From: Mesostigma viride
Taxonomy: Eukaryota > Streptophyta > Mesostigmatophyceae > Mesostigmatales > Mesostigmataceae
DNA: 64,000 nucleotides
Assembly: GCA_009746045.1 (NCBI GenBank)
Contig: RPFO01001247.1
Location: forward strand, 7,501 to 71,500
Direction: 5' to 3'
In this document: in pieces, positions 29,501 to 43,800 of the stretch
Position numbering within the stretch: the first letter of the stretch is position 1
Layout: the number at the start of each line of letters is the position of its first letter
Position numbers and translations under genes: made by a program
The notes under the pieces: model-generated
The model's input: only the letters and a program-made list of their open reading frames with translations
Told to the model about the DNA's origin: nothing
The model's database searches: none

Positions 29501-32500
29501 TGAGACAGATGACTGACAAACCCTGCCTTCATATCTGTGTCCGATGCTGACACATAACCTGACGGCATGCTCCCATCACCAAAACATCATATTCTGAACG
29601 CCAACTACCCTGTGCTTATAGCAATGTCACGATATGTCCCTTCCAGCCCCCTCCATCCACTCCCCCTGGACCCCCGATCGCCGCCCCTTTTCCCAACGTG
29701 GATTTCAAGTCACTGACATTACCAAGCACTGCTCCACCCCTTTTGACACGACATCAACCGATGGATCCCCCGTACCTTGCATTGCTCCTCCTCAGCCTCC
29801 CGCAGCCTCTCGGTCGCGAGACGCAGCTGCTTGGAGAGGTCGTCCTGCACAAACACACAGCACACGCAAGGCACCCAGATGCCGCCCGCGCGCACAGGGC
29901 AGCGTATGCAGACGCATGCACACACACATGGAAGGACAGCACGCACGCGCACGCACACACACACATGCGTAAGGAAAAGGGAAGACACACCCGCGAACCC
30001 GCACGCGTACATCCTCAACGTAGCCCAGCGCCAGCAGTAACGTGTGCGAGCAGTAACGTGTGCGAGCAGTAACGTGTGCGAGCAGTAACGTGTGCCCGTT
30101 AGGGGAACACCCTGTGGGGCAAGCAAGAGTGCACGGCCCTTGCCCGAACGGTTGAAAATATCACCGACACTTGCCATGCATGACGCCAACCAGCGCTATG
30201 ATCCAAATAGCAGCCTTGCAACCAGCGATAGCAAGAATGGGACGCGCCTTGCCTAACCAACGGGGCGCGCCTTGCCGAACCAACGGGGCGCGCCTTGCCT
30301 AAACTACGGGACGCGCCTTGCCTGACGGACACGTGTCATTTGCCTCACCAACGGGGCCCCAATCCACCCCTGACGTGCGGACGCAATCCCAACAATCCCC
30401 CTAACATTCTGAGAAAAGCGAAGCAGCTCCCCGAACACTACCCAAGGGGAGCAACGCATGCCTGAGCAGGGAGACAGGTGGCGATGGCCAACGGTTGGCT
30501 GCCACTGGAAGCATGTCCAAATGTCCCCGAGGCTGGAACCCAACCAAGCGGTCACGCAGCCTTGTCCGCGCGCAGCTGGAGCACAACGCGCGCACGAGCC
30601 GCCATCGCCCCTGGTAGCTGCCTCTGGGCGGACGGAGCGAGCCTTGGGTAACACCGCGGACAAGACGCGCCGCCAGGTGCGAATGCCAGCCACAGGCATA
30701 ACGGGTGGGAACGCCGGCCACAGGCATCAAACTTGGCGCGAGCCTCGCGTACCCTTGCAGCCGTCAACGCGCCGCGCTCCGCCGTGGCGACTTCCAGCGC
30801 ACGCCGAAGCTGCGCAAGCTCCTTTTGCGCCTGCACGGACGAGGAAGGCCAATCGGACGAGGAAGGGGCGTTAAGATAACTTCATCCCTGGTCCTTGACA
30901 GCACCTAGATCCGCCATCACTCCACCCACAAGAAATATGGGAGTACCTGGACACCCACGTTCCCTTCAAACAAAAAAAAATAAAGCCCTTCAAACACCAA
31001 CACGCCCATGTTCGTCCCACACAGACACAAGCCACGCAGAAACAGGGGGAAACCGGTGCCGTCCCACACCGGGAACCGTCCGCATCCACCCCATGTTCGT
31101 CCCACACAGACACAAGCCACGCAGAAACAGGGGGAAACCGGTGCCGTCCCACACCGGGAACAGTCCGCATCCACCGGAGATGACACAAGCAAAGGGCCAA
31201 CCGTACAAATCTGCCACATGTAACGGTGTAAATACCTGCTCCAGGGACCCCTGCAGGCCGGCCCTCTCCTTGTTGGCTGTGGCCAGCTCCCGCTGTACGC
31301 TGGCCATCTGCGTGCTGTGCTCCTGGGCCAACGCCCGCTCGCGCTCGGCTAGTGTGGCGGCCGCCTCCTGCTTGAGCTGCAGGCAAGCAGGAGGGCCGGT
31401 GAGCAGGCAGGAGGGCAGTTGGGCAGGCAGGCGGGGGAGGAGGAAGAAGACAGGAGAGGGGGGGGGAAAGGTTAGTGATCGGGGAGGAGAGGGGGGAAAA
31501 CGGGACAAGAAAGAAGAGCAGGCGAACTGGGTATGCAGAGGTGGGCGCGTCCGTCATTGCCGCACACACAGGTAGGTTGCACATGACTCATGCGAGGCAG
31601 CCTTTGGAAATGATACAGCAACACCCGCGGCGGACACGGGGGACCAGCTTCATGGGTGCCATCAGGCATGCATGACAACGGGAGCATCGTCCGGCGACAG
31701 GAGTGGCGGTTACAGGAGGGGGGACATCCCCCCCTACAATCGCACAAGAGTGCGCTCCCTCATCTGGCCCAGCTGTACGACACGTGGAACTTTTGGTAGC
31801 AGCTTTTAGTAGAAGCTCATAGTAGAGGCTCTTATTAAGAGATCTCACTATATAACCTCAAAGCAGAGGCTCTTATTAAGAGATCTCACTATATAACCTC
31901 AGAGCAGCAGTTCACTGATGATGATTGTACTACAGTGCTCCAGCTTCAGGCCGGTTGTTGGTATCAGCCGGTGCGATGGTTGCTTGCAACTTGCAAGAAC
32001 GCCAAGCAAATATCATGACGATGCCTGACGCCAGGTCCGGTGTCAGAATCAACAACAACAACCTGACGCCGGCCTGAAAGTTTAGACGTCTTCCTAGAAT
32101 CAACCAATACTTGGTCAGTTCTCAGACAGTTGAAAGTACAGCATGGTCAAAGCGGACTCCTGCACTAAAAATCAAGCGCCGGACCACGCTTGCGGGATCA
32201 CCAGAGCGCACTCCTTTTCCTAAAACCAGGCGCCGGACCGGCGGAAAGAGTGCACTCCTGAAACTTTTCCTTGGCGCCGCCCTCGAACATTTCGACCAGA
32301 GCGCGCTCCGTTGCCGAAATTCTGGCGCCGGATCCGTTTTCCCGGTTTTGGAAGCTTGCTCGACGTCCCGAGGATACGCGCCGGACGGGTGACGGAGTGT
32401 GCTGTTTTGCCTGGATGTCCCCCCTCCTGCGGTTACTACCAGGCCACCAGGCCGTCAGGTGCAAGTTGCTAAGCCATCAATAAAAATAGTTAATTACATT

Positions 32501-33853
32501 ACCGGTTAAACGTAACTACGATATTGAATGCAATTACAAGGCATGCCCCACCCCATGGATGCGCCATCGAGCAACCCTGCTACAACCATTAGGCTCCCCT
32601 CCAAGACAACCCTGCGCGCCCACCAATAGGCAACCGACTTAAATGGCTCCTAACACAGTACACTGACATGCGTGCCCACCACGCACCTTGGAGATGCGCC
32701 CCACTTGCTCCTTGAGCAATGCTTGCAGCCGCCCCTCGGACTCCTTGGCGTCCTTGCGGGACTTGGCGACCTCGGCCTGAAGCGCCTCCTTATCGGCACT
32801 CAGGGCTTCTCTATCCGCACGCAGACTGTTCAGCTCATCCTGCAAGCCATCTACGTGCACCTGGGCCTCCCACAACTCGAGCTGCGGATACAGGCACCAA
32901 TGCGCCGGGCCCGATCCGCACCCCCCCCCCCCCCCCCCCCGCACTCGCCAACCCCCACCTCACCCCCCACATCAACCCCATCCCCACAACGCCCGCCTCA
33001 CCCCCATCCCCCACCCCATCCCCCACCTCGAAGAGCCCACACCGTGCACAGAAGCAGTTTCAATGGGATACAAATAAGGGGCACAAATCAATGGTCACAA
33101 CGCAGGCGTGAGTTACTAGGCAAGACCATCACAAGCTCACTTGTCGGGGATGCAAGCACACACGTGATGCATGCTTACGCTAGATGATTTAAAAACACGG
33201 CACCGAACAAGAGAGGTACCGCGCTGCAGCGCGCAAAGGAGCAGAAGATGGCAACAACGATGACTGGCGTCCGTACCCGGAGCGCCTGGATATCGTCAGA
33301 CAACACAGCGGGCGCCTCGGGCCCCAGCGACCCGTGATGTTCAAACGCCTGCTCTGCATTGTGCACCTCTTCTAGCGTCTCATTTTCTTCTCGTGAAGGA
33401 GAAACACGATGTTCATGCGACACATCGGATGGCTTGGCAGGGTATACGAATTCAGGCGGTGCGATCGTTGTGCTGTCAATCCTTGAGTCTAACGGCAGGG
33501 ATGCGCTCCCGTCATCCGCAGGTACAGGAGACGGACTTCTAGAGGTCCGGGTGTATGTACGATGTTCCAGTTCCGCATCCAATGGAGTATTCATTGAACT
33601 GACGGAGTTTCCCCGACTGTGAGACGCGCTCACTGATTCCGAGTTTGAGCCAGATTTCGCGGCCTTCATCTCGCGATATTCTTGCAACTGCACGAGCAAT
33701 TCAAAGCGCAAGCACGACGATTTCTAAGATTGTAAATTGCCCGATGTTAGACATGCAATTGGCGCCATTTCACTGCTTAAGGAAAGGGCATCGACGGCTT
33801 ACTTTTCGTCTACCAGCAGACAGCTGATCTCTCTTCTTCTTGCCAGCACCCAT
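23537..33853 (-). CDS. golgin-like long coiled-coil protein
   Basis: Thirteen minus-strand exons: 33853-33803, 33687-33277, 32881-32687, 31376-31236, 30830-30753, 29844-29776, 28957-28757, 27491-27324, 26699-26652, 25925-25683, 25386-25192, 24575-24219, 23650-23537; 756 aa. The exon 1/2 junction creates KKKRDQLSAGRRKLQEYR, the basic heptad-like opening typical of golgins (GM130 and plant golgin candidates). A Ser/Pro-rich acidic stretch follows (exon 2), then heptad-rich exons 3-9 (for example LQDELNSLRADREALSADKE), a proline run with ALVDAGMQTDGK (exon 10) and further coiled coil (exons 11-13, for example EVDALSLEIERLFSENVGL). No TM or GRIP domain is visible. Golgi tethering is inferred from architecture; cytoskeletal or basal-body coiled-coil proteins can look similar. 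The final TGA overlaps a donor-like GTGAGT. Small exons may be missing near 30550-30610 and 26200-26520. Confidence 0.82.
28040..28218. repeat. GGGGATTCATA-type short tandem repeat
   Basis: Imperfect alternation of GGGGATTCATAG and GGGGGGTGCATAG units in an intron of the golgin-like gene. Confidence 0.85.
28433..28584. repeat. 37-bp tandem repeat, 4 copies
   Basis: Four copies of a 37-bp unit containing GCAAGCATACGGTAGCTGG, in the intron between exons 7 and 8 of the golgin-like gene. Confidence 0.9.
30015..30345. repeat. two short tandem repeats
   Basis: AGTAACGTGTGCGAGC repeats at about 30035-30095 and ACGCGCCTTGCCTAAC-type repeats at about 30235-30345, both in an intron of the golgin-like gene. 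Confidence 0.8.
31006..31175. repeat. 84-bp direct duplication
   Basis: Two almost identical 84-bp units beginning CATGTTCGTCCCACACAGAC at 31008 and 31092, in the intron between exons 4 and 5 of the golgin-like gene. Confidence 0.9.
31824..31905. repeat. 41-bp direct duplication
   Basis: Two copies of a 41-bp unit containing AGAGGCTCTTATTAAGAGAT; each copy holds the palindrome CTCTTATTAAGAG. Confidence 0.85.
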
Positions 33854-34838
33854 CTCCAGGTTGCCCACTCTCCGCCTTTATGTCAACAACAAGTTTACAA
33901 AGGAATATAATATGCGATGCTGCTGTGCCTACGCATGCTTGTTCGCTACGCTAGGCAACGTATCCTCCCAGCCATGCCTTCACGTCCTAGGTTTGCGACT
34001 ACACTATATATACATTCGCATCATGTCGTCGCTTCATTAATAATACATCAATCTCCCATTCGTTGACCTGACAGTTTCGACCAGGCCTGCGTAATTTCTT
34101 CCTCGTGGGGCCGGCCTTGTTAGCAATACCGGAAAAGCATTGCCATAATTTTCTTTTGCGTCATTTCCTCGCCAAAGGCTGCTTTTAGGGCCCAAGTTTT
34201 TGCTGCCTGTGCGCTGCGGTTTTTTCGGGCGCAGTAGAAAAAAGTACTGTAAACTTGCCATCTGTGTTCCCTAGGTGACAACTCACCGTGCTGATGGAGC
34301 AAATCTCCTGAGGGAAAGCATCCAAGAGTCTTGACCTTGCCAAACGTGTACGGAAGGCTATTCCGGCCGCTCGTTTGAATTTGTACGCTTCTGAACTACC
34401 GGCGTGGAAATGAACTAAACTGTAACCTTGACACGGTGGCATAACCCCGCCGGTATGGTTTTGTTGGCAAACTGCGACGAGACGTTTGCCTTCCGCCAGC
34501 AAATGCCATCATGCCAATTCACTGCCAGCTTTCAGGCTTTGGTCGTGACAAGAAGGCAAGGGCCAGGAATTTTGAAACCGGGCGGGCGGACAGGACGAGG
34601 ACCGATAGCATAGTCAGTGACAAGTCTTGACCAGCACGAGACTCAGTAGTCAAATCGCAAAGCTCTGTGGCAGACGACTGTGACCCTGTGTGACTTGGCG
34701 TATCAAAAGCACGCGCGCCATTCTCGCTTAGAATGGCAAGCCAAGCTCGGTGCTGGGTTGGGAGCCATAATTCAACTGGTTTTGGAGGCATTTTAACCTC
34801 ACGGAGCCATTTGTTCCACTGGATGGGGAAGGAATGTA
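33854..34838. other. divergent intergenic region between genes 3 and 4
   Basis: About 1 kb between two divergent start codons, probably holding both promoters. Minus-strand frames of 60-105 codons at 34120-34502 contain a donor-like CACG followed by GTGAGT but match nothing I know, so no gene is called. Confidence 0.45.
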
Positions 34839-37800
34839 ATGGCCAGCAAATGGAGACATGCCGATGTTCACGTGCTGCTAATGTTGGTTGCAACGGTAAC
34901 AATCGCTGGGGCACTGCGATGGGGACACGGACCTTATCCGCTTGGGCGCACATCCACCGGATTAGCTACTGGCCTGCGGGCAACAGAAGATACAGGTTCG
35001 ACCGGACGTCGTCGAGAAGCATACGTAACCCTTTTGTACGACGAAGAAAAGTTTCTGATGGGAGGTTAGTCAAACATCGACGTCCCAGATGAAACTCATG
35101 GAAGGGAACTTTCCTTTTAGATGTCCTGTCCACCCTTATTAGGAATTAAATCAGAGTCGGGGAAGATTTTGTGGGAACGGGTGGGTGCGTGCTTGATAAT
35201 GGGCGGGTTGTGATGGTGGGGCGGCAGCGGAATCAGCCGGGTAACATCAGGATTAATTAAGGTGGGGTCTGGTTTGGTTCTTTTTATGGGGAGGAGGAAG
35301 GGGGTGGAGCATGAGGGAAAAGATGTGTTGTAGACGTTTCAGCAAGCTAAAATACGCTTTGTGAACATGAGTTTCTTAGGAATGCCATCTCTTAACTGTG
35401 CCTTTGAGATGATTTGGTGCTTTCCCACAAAGTCTGCTGTGTGGCTGGTTACTAGGGTTAGTGGATCATATTAAATAGCAGTGCCGTTGTTTGCTAGGAT
35501 AAGACGAGATACAGTAGAAATATTGTATATGCATGCTGGTTTCTAGTGCGTATCAGGCCCTACACAGTCACACCGCGGTGCCTCTGAAGAGGACATGGAA
35601 GTTGCCATCTCGGTACACTGTGGGGATGTGTTATGATATTTCAAAATCGAGATTATACCTGTGTTTTTATCAAGAATTCCATGGGAAAAATACTTTTGCA
35701 CGCTGGGAGCCGTATCCAATCCAACCCATGAAGGTTGAGTTATTTCAGTACCATGTAATTAGTTTCTTGTGGTTCCCCGAGTCTTATGCTGCTGCTTCCA
35801 GGTTTCTCTGCCCGGTTGCCCATAAATTGTTGCCTAGTAAGTTGCCTATCTATAGTTAAATTGAAGGCAGGACTCAGGAAATCATACCTTTGCCTCTGTA
35901 CAGCCACTACAGATGCGCTTACTCCCTGGGATATATTAGCGCCGGATGGCCCTCCCCCCCTTGCACATATCCCAGGGGGTCACGGTTGCCACTGCGCCCA
36001 TGGACCTGGGCAGAAGATCATTCCTGTTGGCCTACCACCAGGGAATCCATGGACCTTGTTTCCATGGTTTGTGGGGGTTGATGATGGTTTTTTATGGCTA
36101 ATGACAGGTGGACCCAAGTCGACCCGGATGGCAGTCTCCATGGCCTACTGTAGGGTCATTGTGCCCCGTCCGCTACCTCATCTATCCTCACGTGAGGTCG
36201 TGTGACTCCCATCCACAGTGACACCTTCACGTGCCCTTCATGTGGTCTCATGGACCCTGGGCATCCTCTCATGGGGTCTTCTGGTTGTGTAAGGGGTTGA
36301 CATTTAAAGGTTCATTTTGCTCATTAATCAGCTCATGGGGCCAGGACGGTTGCTGTGGCTGTTGTAGTGGCACATGGGCTTCCTTGATTGGCACCTGACT
36401 GGGTGGGGAGTACGGTGGGAGGCATGGTTTGAAGGTTTCATAAGGCTGTTATACGCTGGCAATCTAAACGAAAACTGGGTGTATTCATATAAATAGGATT
36501 GCTGCCTACCGTTGATATGGGGTGGCCCCTATCTGCTCCTCACTGAAACGCCTAGATCATCACACTTACAGCACAACCTGCAGCCCAGACCGCGTGAGAC
36601 AGGCTTCTGGCTGCAACACGTGTGATGTGCTTCTGGCTGCAACACGTGCGACAGGCTCATGACTGCTACGCTTGTGACAGGCTGCTGACTGTAACAAGGT
36701 CCTTCTATTTCCATGCATATGTGTGTATGCGCGCGATGCGACTTTGATGTTTCCTCACCACCCGCGTCAGTGCGGGTGCTCGGCCAATCACTGCGCGAGA
36801 GCGGCACTCAGAGGGACTTGGTCGTCATCACCACATCATCATCACTCGCCACCATCTCCTTGTTGCAGGTATGCTGGTACCTGCCTCATGATATGCCTAC
36901 TATGAATGACATGCTACTATGAATGACATGCTACTATGAATGACATGCTACTATGAATGACATGCTGCTATGAATGACATGCTACTATGAATGACATGCT
37001 ACTATGAATGACATGCTACTATGAATGACATGCTACTATGAATGACATGCTACCATGAATGACATGGCCTTATTGTCATGGGCCATGACACAGGGCAGGC
37101 GTTCCCAGAGCGTCCTTTTTTCATGGTTGGGCATCTCGCACCCTGTCTCACACACGTCCACGGGACAACGTGGCGCACCTGCCATGACGGCGGGGCCCTC
37201 ACCCTGTCTCACACACGTCCACTGGACATCGTGGCTCACCTGCCATGACGGCGGGGCCCTCACCCTGTCTCACACACGTCCACTGGACAACGCGGCGCAC
37301 CTGCCATGACGGCGGGGCCCTCACCCTGTCTCACACACGTCCACTGGACAACGCGGCGCACCTGCCATGACGGCGGGGCCCTCACCCTGTCTCACACACG
37401 TCCACTGGACATCGCGGCTCACCTGCCATGACGGCGGGGCCCTCACCCTGTCTCACACACGTCCACTGGACAACGCGGCGCACCTGCCATGACGGCGGGG
37501 CCCTCACCCTGTCTCACACACGTCCACTGGACAACGCGGCGCACCTGCCATGACGGCGGGGCCCTCACCCTGTCTCACACACGTCCACTGGACAACGAGG
37601 CGCACCTGCCATGACGGCGGGGCCCTCACCCTGTCTCACACACGTCCACTGGACATCGCGGCTCACCTGCCATGACGGCGGGGCCCTCACCCTGTCTCAC
37701 ACACGTCCACTGGACAACGCGGCGCACCTGCCATGACGGCGGGGCCCTCACCCTGTCTCACACACGTCCACTGGACAACGCGGCGCACCTGCCATGTCGG

Positions 37801-40800
37801 CGGGGCCCGCGCGCATATCACTGCTACCTGCATGGGGTCAAAGACGCCATCGTTGCTTCGCACCCATGAACACTTGGCGCTCCTGTGCTAGCGTGCCTGC
37901 ATACATGCTCGCATGGGTATGGTTGCCTGCATGACCGATTGTTGCACCGCACAGTGACCGGAAAGTCATTTGTCGGCCACGGCATGTGCAAGCTGATGTT
38001 ATCGAATGCCCACAAAGATGGCCTAGATCTTATCACCATACGAAGTGGAGCCAGAAGCCCATGATCACGGACATGAGTGTCCGGGCACTTTGTTCCTCCT
38101 GCATCCCAACTTGCATCCGTGTCCATGCCAGTCTTCACGCTCCCGTCTTGCGTCCGTGTCCATGCCAGTCTTCACGCTCCCATCTTGCATCCGTGTCCAT
38201 GCCAGTCTTCACGCTCCCATCTTGCATCCGTGTCCATGCCAGTCTTCACGCTCCCGTCTTGCATCCGTGTCACAATCCTGTCTTCATGCTTTCACCTTGC
38301 ATCTGCCGGCATCCACGTCCTCTGCCATTATCCTTGCTTTCCTCCCCATTTCTGGCTGGTCCCCGACGCCATTTGTGCCACCAATGCCGTTATGATTTCC
38401 GCTGTGTCCGTGCGCGCAGGCGGACGGTTGGATCGTCAAGCGGGTGATGACGCTGCAGAACCCGAACGCGGGCCACCCGCGGCGCTTCTGGGCGGTGTAC
38501 ACCAAGCTGCTGGTGTTCAACCTGACCGAGTACGATCGAGGTGAGCGAAACGGCTTGCACAGCTACTGAGTACGACCAAGGCGAGGCAGGACACATGGTC
38601 AGCTGGCATTTGTCACTTCTGCCATTTGCCCATGTGTGATCACTGCGCAGATTGAACCCAAGCTACGTGCACCGGTAAGCATTGAGCCTCTCGGCTCTGG
38701 ATGGACACGTGGCAGCTGGCGTGTGGAGCACAAAGCATATGGTGCGCATGTACTTGTTTCAGAATGGCCACCACCGCCCACACCACCCCCCACCCTTGGA
38801 CACACACACACACACACACACTCAACGCTTCTATAAGAAGTGTTGCTATTTGATATAGTAAGAAGCGTTACTAAAAGATGGTAAGCCTGCAGACATTGTG
38901 CTGGAGTTCTTCTCAACTTGTAACAATGAGTCTTCTTTTGTTATCAAAACCGTGTTGTCCTGCCAGAGCATCAAGTGTATGTGTTCCTGATGCTCACTCC
39001 TTTATACTTCCCCTCCATTCTGTGTCCCTATTTCCTGCACACCACTGGATGCCATGTCATCCCCACCCACCCTTATTAAATTACCATACATCCCCACCAA
39101 TACCCACCAATGTCCCCACTCAACCACCCCCATCTTCCCCATCCCATCCCATCCCATCCCATCCCATCCCATCCCATCCCATCCCATCCCATCCCATCCC
39201 ATCCCATCCCATCCCATCCCATCCCATCCCATCCCATCCCATCCCATCCCATCCCATCCCATCCCATCCCATCCCATCCCATCTCATCCCATCCCATCTC
39301 ATCCCATCTCATCACATGCCCACACATCCCATCCCACCTCATCACATGCCCACACATCCCATCCCACCTCATCACATGCCCACACATCCCATCCCACCTC
39401 ATCACATGCCCGCACATCCCATCCCACCTCATCACATGCCCACACATCCCATCCCACCTCATCACATGCCCACACATCCCATCCCATCTCATCACATGCC
39501 CACACATCCCATCCCACCTCATCACATGCCCACACATCCCATCCCACCTCATCACATGCCCACACATCCCATCCCACCTCATCACATGCCCACACATCCC
39601 ATCCCACCTCATCACATGCCCACACATCCCATCCCACCTCATCACATGCCCACACATCCCATCCCACCTCATCACATGCCCACACATCCCATCCCACCTC
39701 ATCACATGCCCACACATCCCATCCCACCTCATCACATGCCCACACATCCCATCCCACCTCATCACATGCCCACACATCCCATCCCACCTCATCACATGCC
39801 CACACATCCCATCCCACCTCATCACATGCCCACACATCCCATCCCACCTCATCACATGCCCACACATCCCATCCCACCTCATCACATGCCCACACATCCC
39901 ATCCCATCTCATCACATGCCCACACATCCCATCCCACCTCATCACATGCCCACACATCCCATCCCACCTCATCACATGCCCACACATCCCATCCCACCTC
40001 ATCACATGCCCACACATCCCATCCCACCTCATCACATGCCCACACATCCCATCCCACCTCATCACATGCCCACACATCCCATCCCACCTCATCACATGCC
40101 CACACATCCCATCCCACCTCATCACATGCCCACACATCTCATCCCATCTCATCACATGCCCACACATCCCATCCCACCTCATCACATGCCCACACATCCC
40201 ATCCCACCTCATCACATGCCCACACATCCCATCCCACCTCATCACATGCCCACACATCCCATCCCACCTCATCACATGCCCACACATCCCATCCCACCTC
40301 ATCACATGCCCACACATCCCATCCCACCTCATCACATGCCCACACATCCCATCCCATCTCATCACATGCCCACACATCCCATCCCACCTCATCACATGCC
40401 CACACATCCCATCCCATCTCATCACATGCCCGCACATCCCATCCCACCTCATCACATGCCCACACATCCCATCCCACCTCATCACATGCCCACACATCCC
40501 ATCCCACCTCATCACATGCCCACACATCCCATCCCACCTCATCACATGCCCGCACATCCCATCCCATCCCATCCCATCCCATCCCATCCCATCCCATCCC
40601 ATCCCATCCCATCCCATCCCATCCCATCCCATCCCATCCCATCCCATCCCATCCCATCCCATCCCATCCCATCCCATCCCATCCCATCCCATCCCATCCC
40701 ATCTCATCCCATCCCATCTCATCCCATCTCATCACATGCCCACACATCCCATCCCACCTCATCACATGCCCACACATCCCATCCCACCTCATCACATGCC

Positions 40801-43800
40801 CACACATCCCATCCCACCTCATCACATGCCCACACATCCCATCCCATCTCATCACATGCCCACACATCCCATCCCACCTCATCACATGCCCACACATCCC
40901 ATCCCACCTCATCACATGCCCACACATCCCATCCCACCTCATCACATGCCCACACATCCCATCCCACCTCATCACATGCCCACACATCCCATCCCACCTC
41001 ATCACATGCCCACACATCCCATCCCACCTTATCACATGCCCACACATCCCATCCCACCTCATCACATGCCCACACATCCCATCCCACCTCATCACATGCC
41101 CACACATCCCATCCCACCTCATCACATGCCCACACATCCCATCCCACCTCATCACATGCCCACACATCCCATCCCACCTCATCACATGCCCACACATCCC
41201 ATCCCACCTCATCACATGCCCACACATCCCATCCCATCTCATCACATGCCCACACATCCCATCCCATCTCATCACATGCCCACACATCCCATCCCACCTC
41301 ATCACATGCCCACACATCCCATCCCACCTCATCACATGCCCACACATCCCATCCCACCTCATCACATGCCCACACATCCCATCCCACCTCATCACATGCC
41401 CACACATCCCATCCCACCTCATCACATGCCCACACATCCCATCCCACCTTATCACATGCCCACACATCCCATCCCACCTCATCACATGCCCACACATCCC
41501 ATCCCATCTCATCACATGCCCACACATCCCATCCCATCTCATCACATGCCCACACATCCCATCCCACCTCATCACATGCCCACACATCCCATCCCACCTC
41601 ATCACATGCCCACACATCCCATCCCACCTCATCACATGCCCACACATCCCATCCCACCTCATCACATGCCCACACATCCCATCCCACCTCATCACATGCC
41701 CACACATCCCATCCCATCTCATCACATGCCCACACATCCCATCCCACCTCATCACATGCCCACACATCCCATCCCACCTCATCACATGCCCACACATCCC
41801 ATCCCACCTCATCACATGCCCACACATCCCATCCCACCTCATCACATGCCCACACATCCCATCCCACCTCATCACATGCCCACACATCCCATCCCACCTC
41901 ATCACATGCCCACACATCCCATCCCACCTCATCACATGCCCACACATCCCATCCCACCTCATCACATGCCCACACATCCCATCCCACCTCATCACATGCC
42001 CACACATCCCATCCCACCTCATCACATGCCCACACATCCCATCCCACCTCATCACATGCCCACACATCCCATCCCACCTCATCACATGCCCACACATCCC
42101 ATCCCACCTCATCACATGCCCACACATCCCATCCCACCTCATCCCATCCCATCTCATCCCATCTCATCACATGCCCACACATCCCATCCCATCTCATCAC
42201 ATGCCCACACATCCCATCCCACCTCATCACATGCCCACACATCCCATCCCACCTCATCACATGCCCACACATCCCATCCCACCTCATCACATGCCCACAC
42301 ATCCCATCCCACCTCATCACATGCCCACACATCTCATCCCACCTCATCACATGCCCACACATCCCATCCCACCTCATCACATGCCCACACATCCCATCCC
42401 ACCTCATCACATGCCCACACATCTCATCCCACCTCATCACATGCCCACACATCCCATCCCATCTCATCACATGCCCACACATCCCATCCCACCTCATCAC
42501 ATGCCCACACATCCCATCCCACCTTATCACATGCCCACACATCCCATCCCACCTCATCACATGCCCACACATCCCATCCCATCTCATCACATGCCCACAC
42601 ATCCCATCCCACCTTATCACATGCCCACACATCCCATCCCACCTCATCACATGCCCACACATCCCATCCCATCTCATCACATGCCCACACATCCCATCCC
42701 ATCTCATCACATGCCCACACATCCCATCCCATCTCATCACATGCCCACACATCCCATCCCATCCCATCACATGCCCACACATCCCATCCCATCCCATCAC
42801 ATGCCCACACATCCCATGGACTCTGTCACTTTCCATCTCTCGCAGTTGTGTTTCTGGACGCCGACACGCTCGTCCTGCGCAACCTGGACGCGCTCTTCTC
42901 CTGCGCTGGCTTCTGCGCCAACTTGAAGCACTCGGACCGCTTCAACAGCGGCGTCATGGTCGTCACGCCCTCGGCCACGCTCTTCCAGGACATGATGCGC
43001 CACATGCCCACCACGGCATCATACACGGGAGGTAGGTGGGCGCCCCCCTACCCTTCCTTGTGGCTTTAGAGTCTCGCAGTCTCCCTGTGGCCATGGACCT
43101 AGCAGGCTATTCTCTTTTTTGATCATAACTTAAATTGGAAGCCACATGTGCCAGGAGCATCACTCACATTCCTCAACCATGCACCATGATTGCCCATCTC
43201 CCCCCCCCCCCCCCCTGCAGGTGACCAAGGTTTTCTCAATTCGTACTTCTCTGGCTTTGCGCGCGCACGCATGTTCCAGGAGCCTTGCCGCGCCCATCGC
43301 AGCGCCACTCTGCCCGCCGTCACTGCCATTGCCACGGGTGACAGCAGCCAGTTGTCGCACGACCTGTTTGACCTGGACAAGCTCGTTGGGGGTGACGCAC
43401 AGATGGCAGGATTATCCCATGAACAACAGGGTCCGAGGTCACGCCGATGGCCGCTACCAGGTGGCAAGGTCGCGTTGGACCTGCGGCGTGAGCGCAAGCA
43501 GAGGTTGGAAGCCACGGCGGGTGCCTACGGTGGCGACAATGTTGTGTCGGGAAGCAGACAGGAAGCACTGGAGCTTGTGATAGAGGAGGCGGAGAAGCTG
43601 GGGGAGGCTGGGGCTGGTCACATGATTCTTGATCAAGCGTCTGGAGAGCCCCACTCCGTGTTGGTAAGTGCGGCTGCAGGCGAAGTGCCAGATGAAGGCC
43701 GCAAGGGCCTTGGTCTGCAGCCAGAGGAGCTGGCAGCAAGGCACGGCCACCTGCCCAAGAGGGCATGGCGCACGCCTGGCCACACACGGCGTCCCAGGGT

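Noticed and set aside
34120-34502. Possible small minus-strand gene upstream of the GT8 gene
   Set aside because: Frames are short and overlapping, the putative donor has no convincing partner exon, and no family resemblance was found.
37132-37808. Regular direct repeats resembling a CRISPR array
   Set aside because: The 61-bp units are contiguous with no unique spacers, lie in an intron, and the genome is eukaryotic.
38878-43069. Plus-strand frames of about 1290-1385 codons (HPIPSHP repeats) and minus-strand CDEVGWDVWA frames
   Set aside because: All frames of the CCCAT-derived satellite are open; the region is intron 3 of the GT8 gene, whose flanking exons splice across it in phase.
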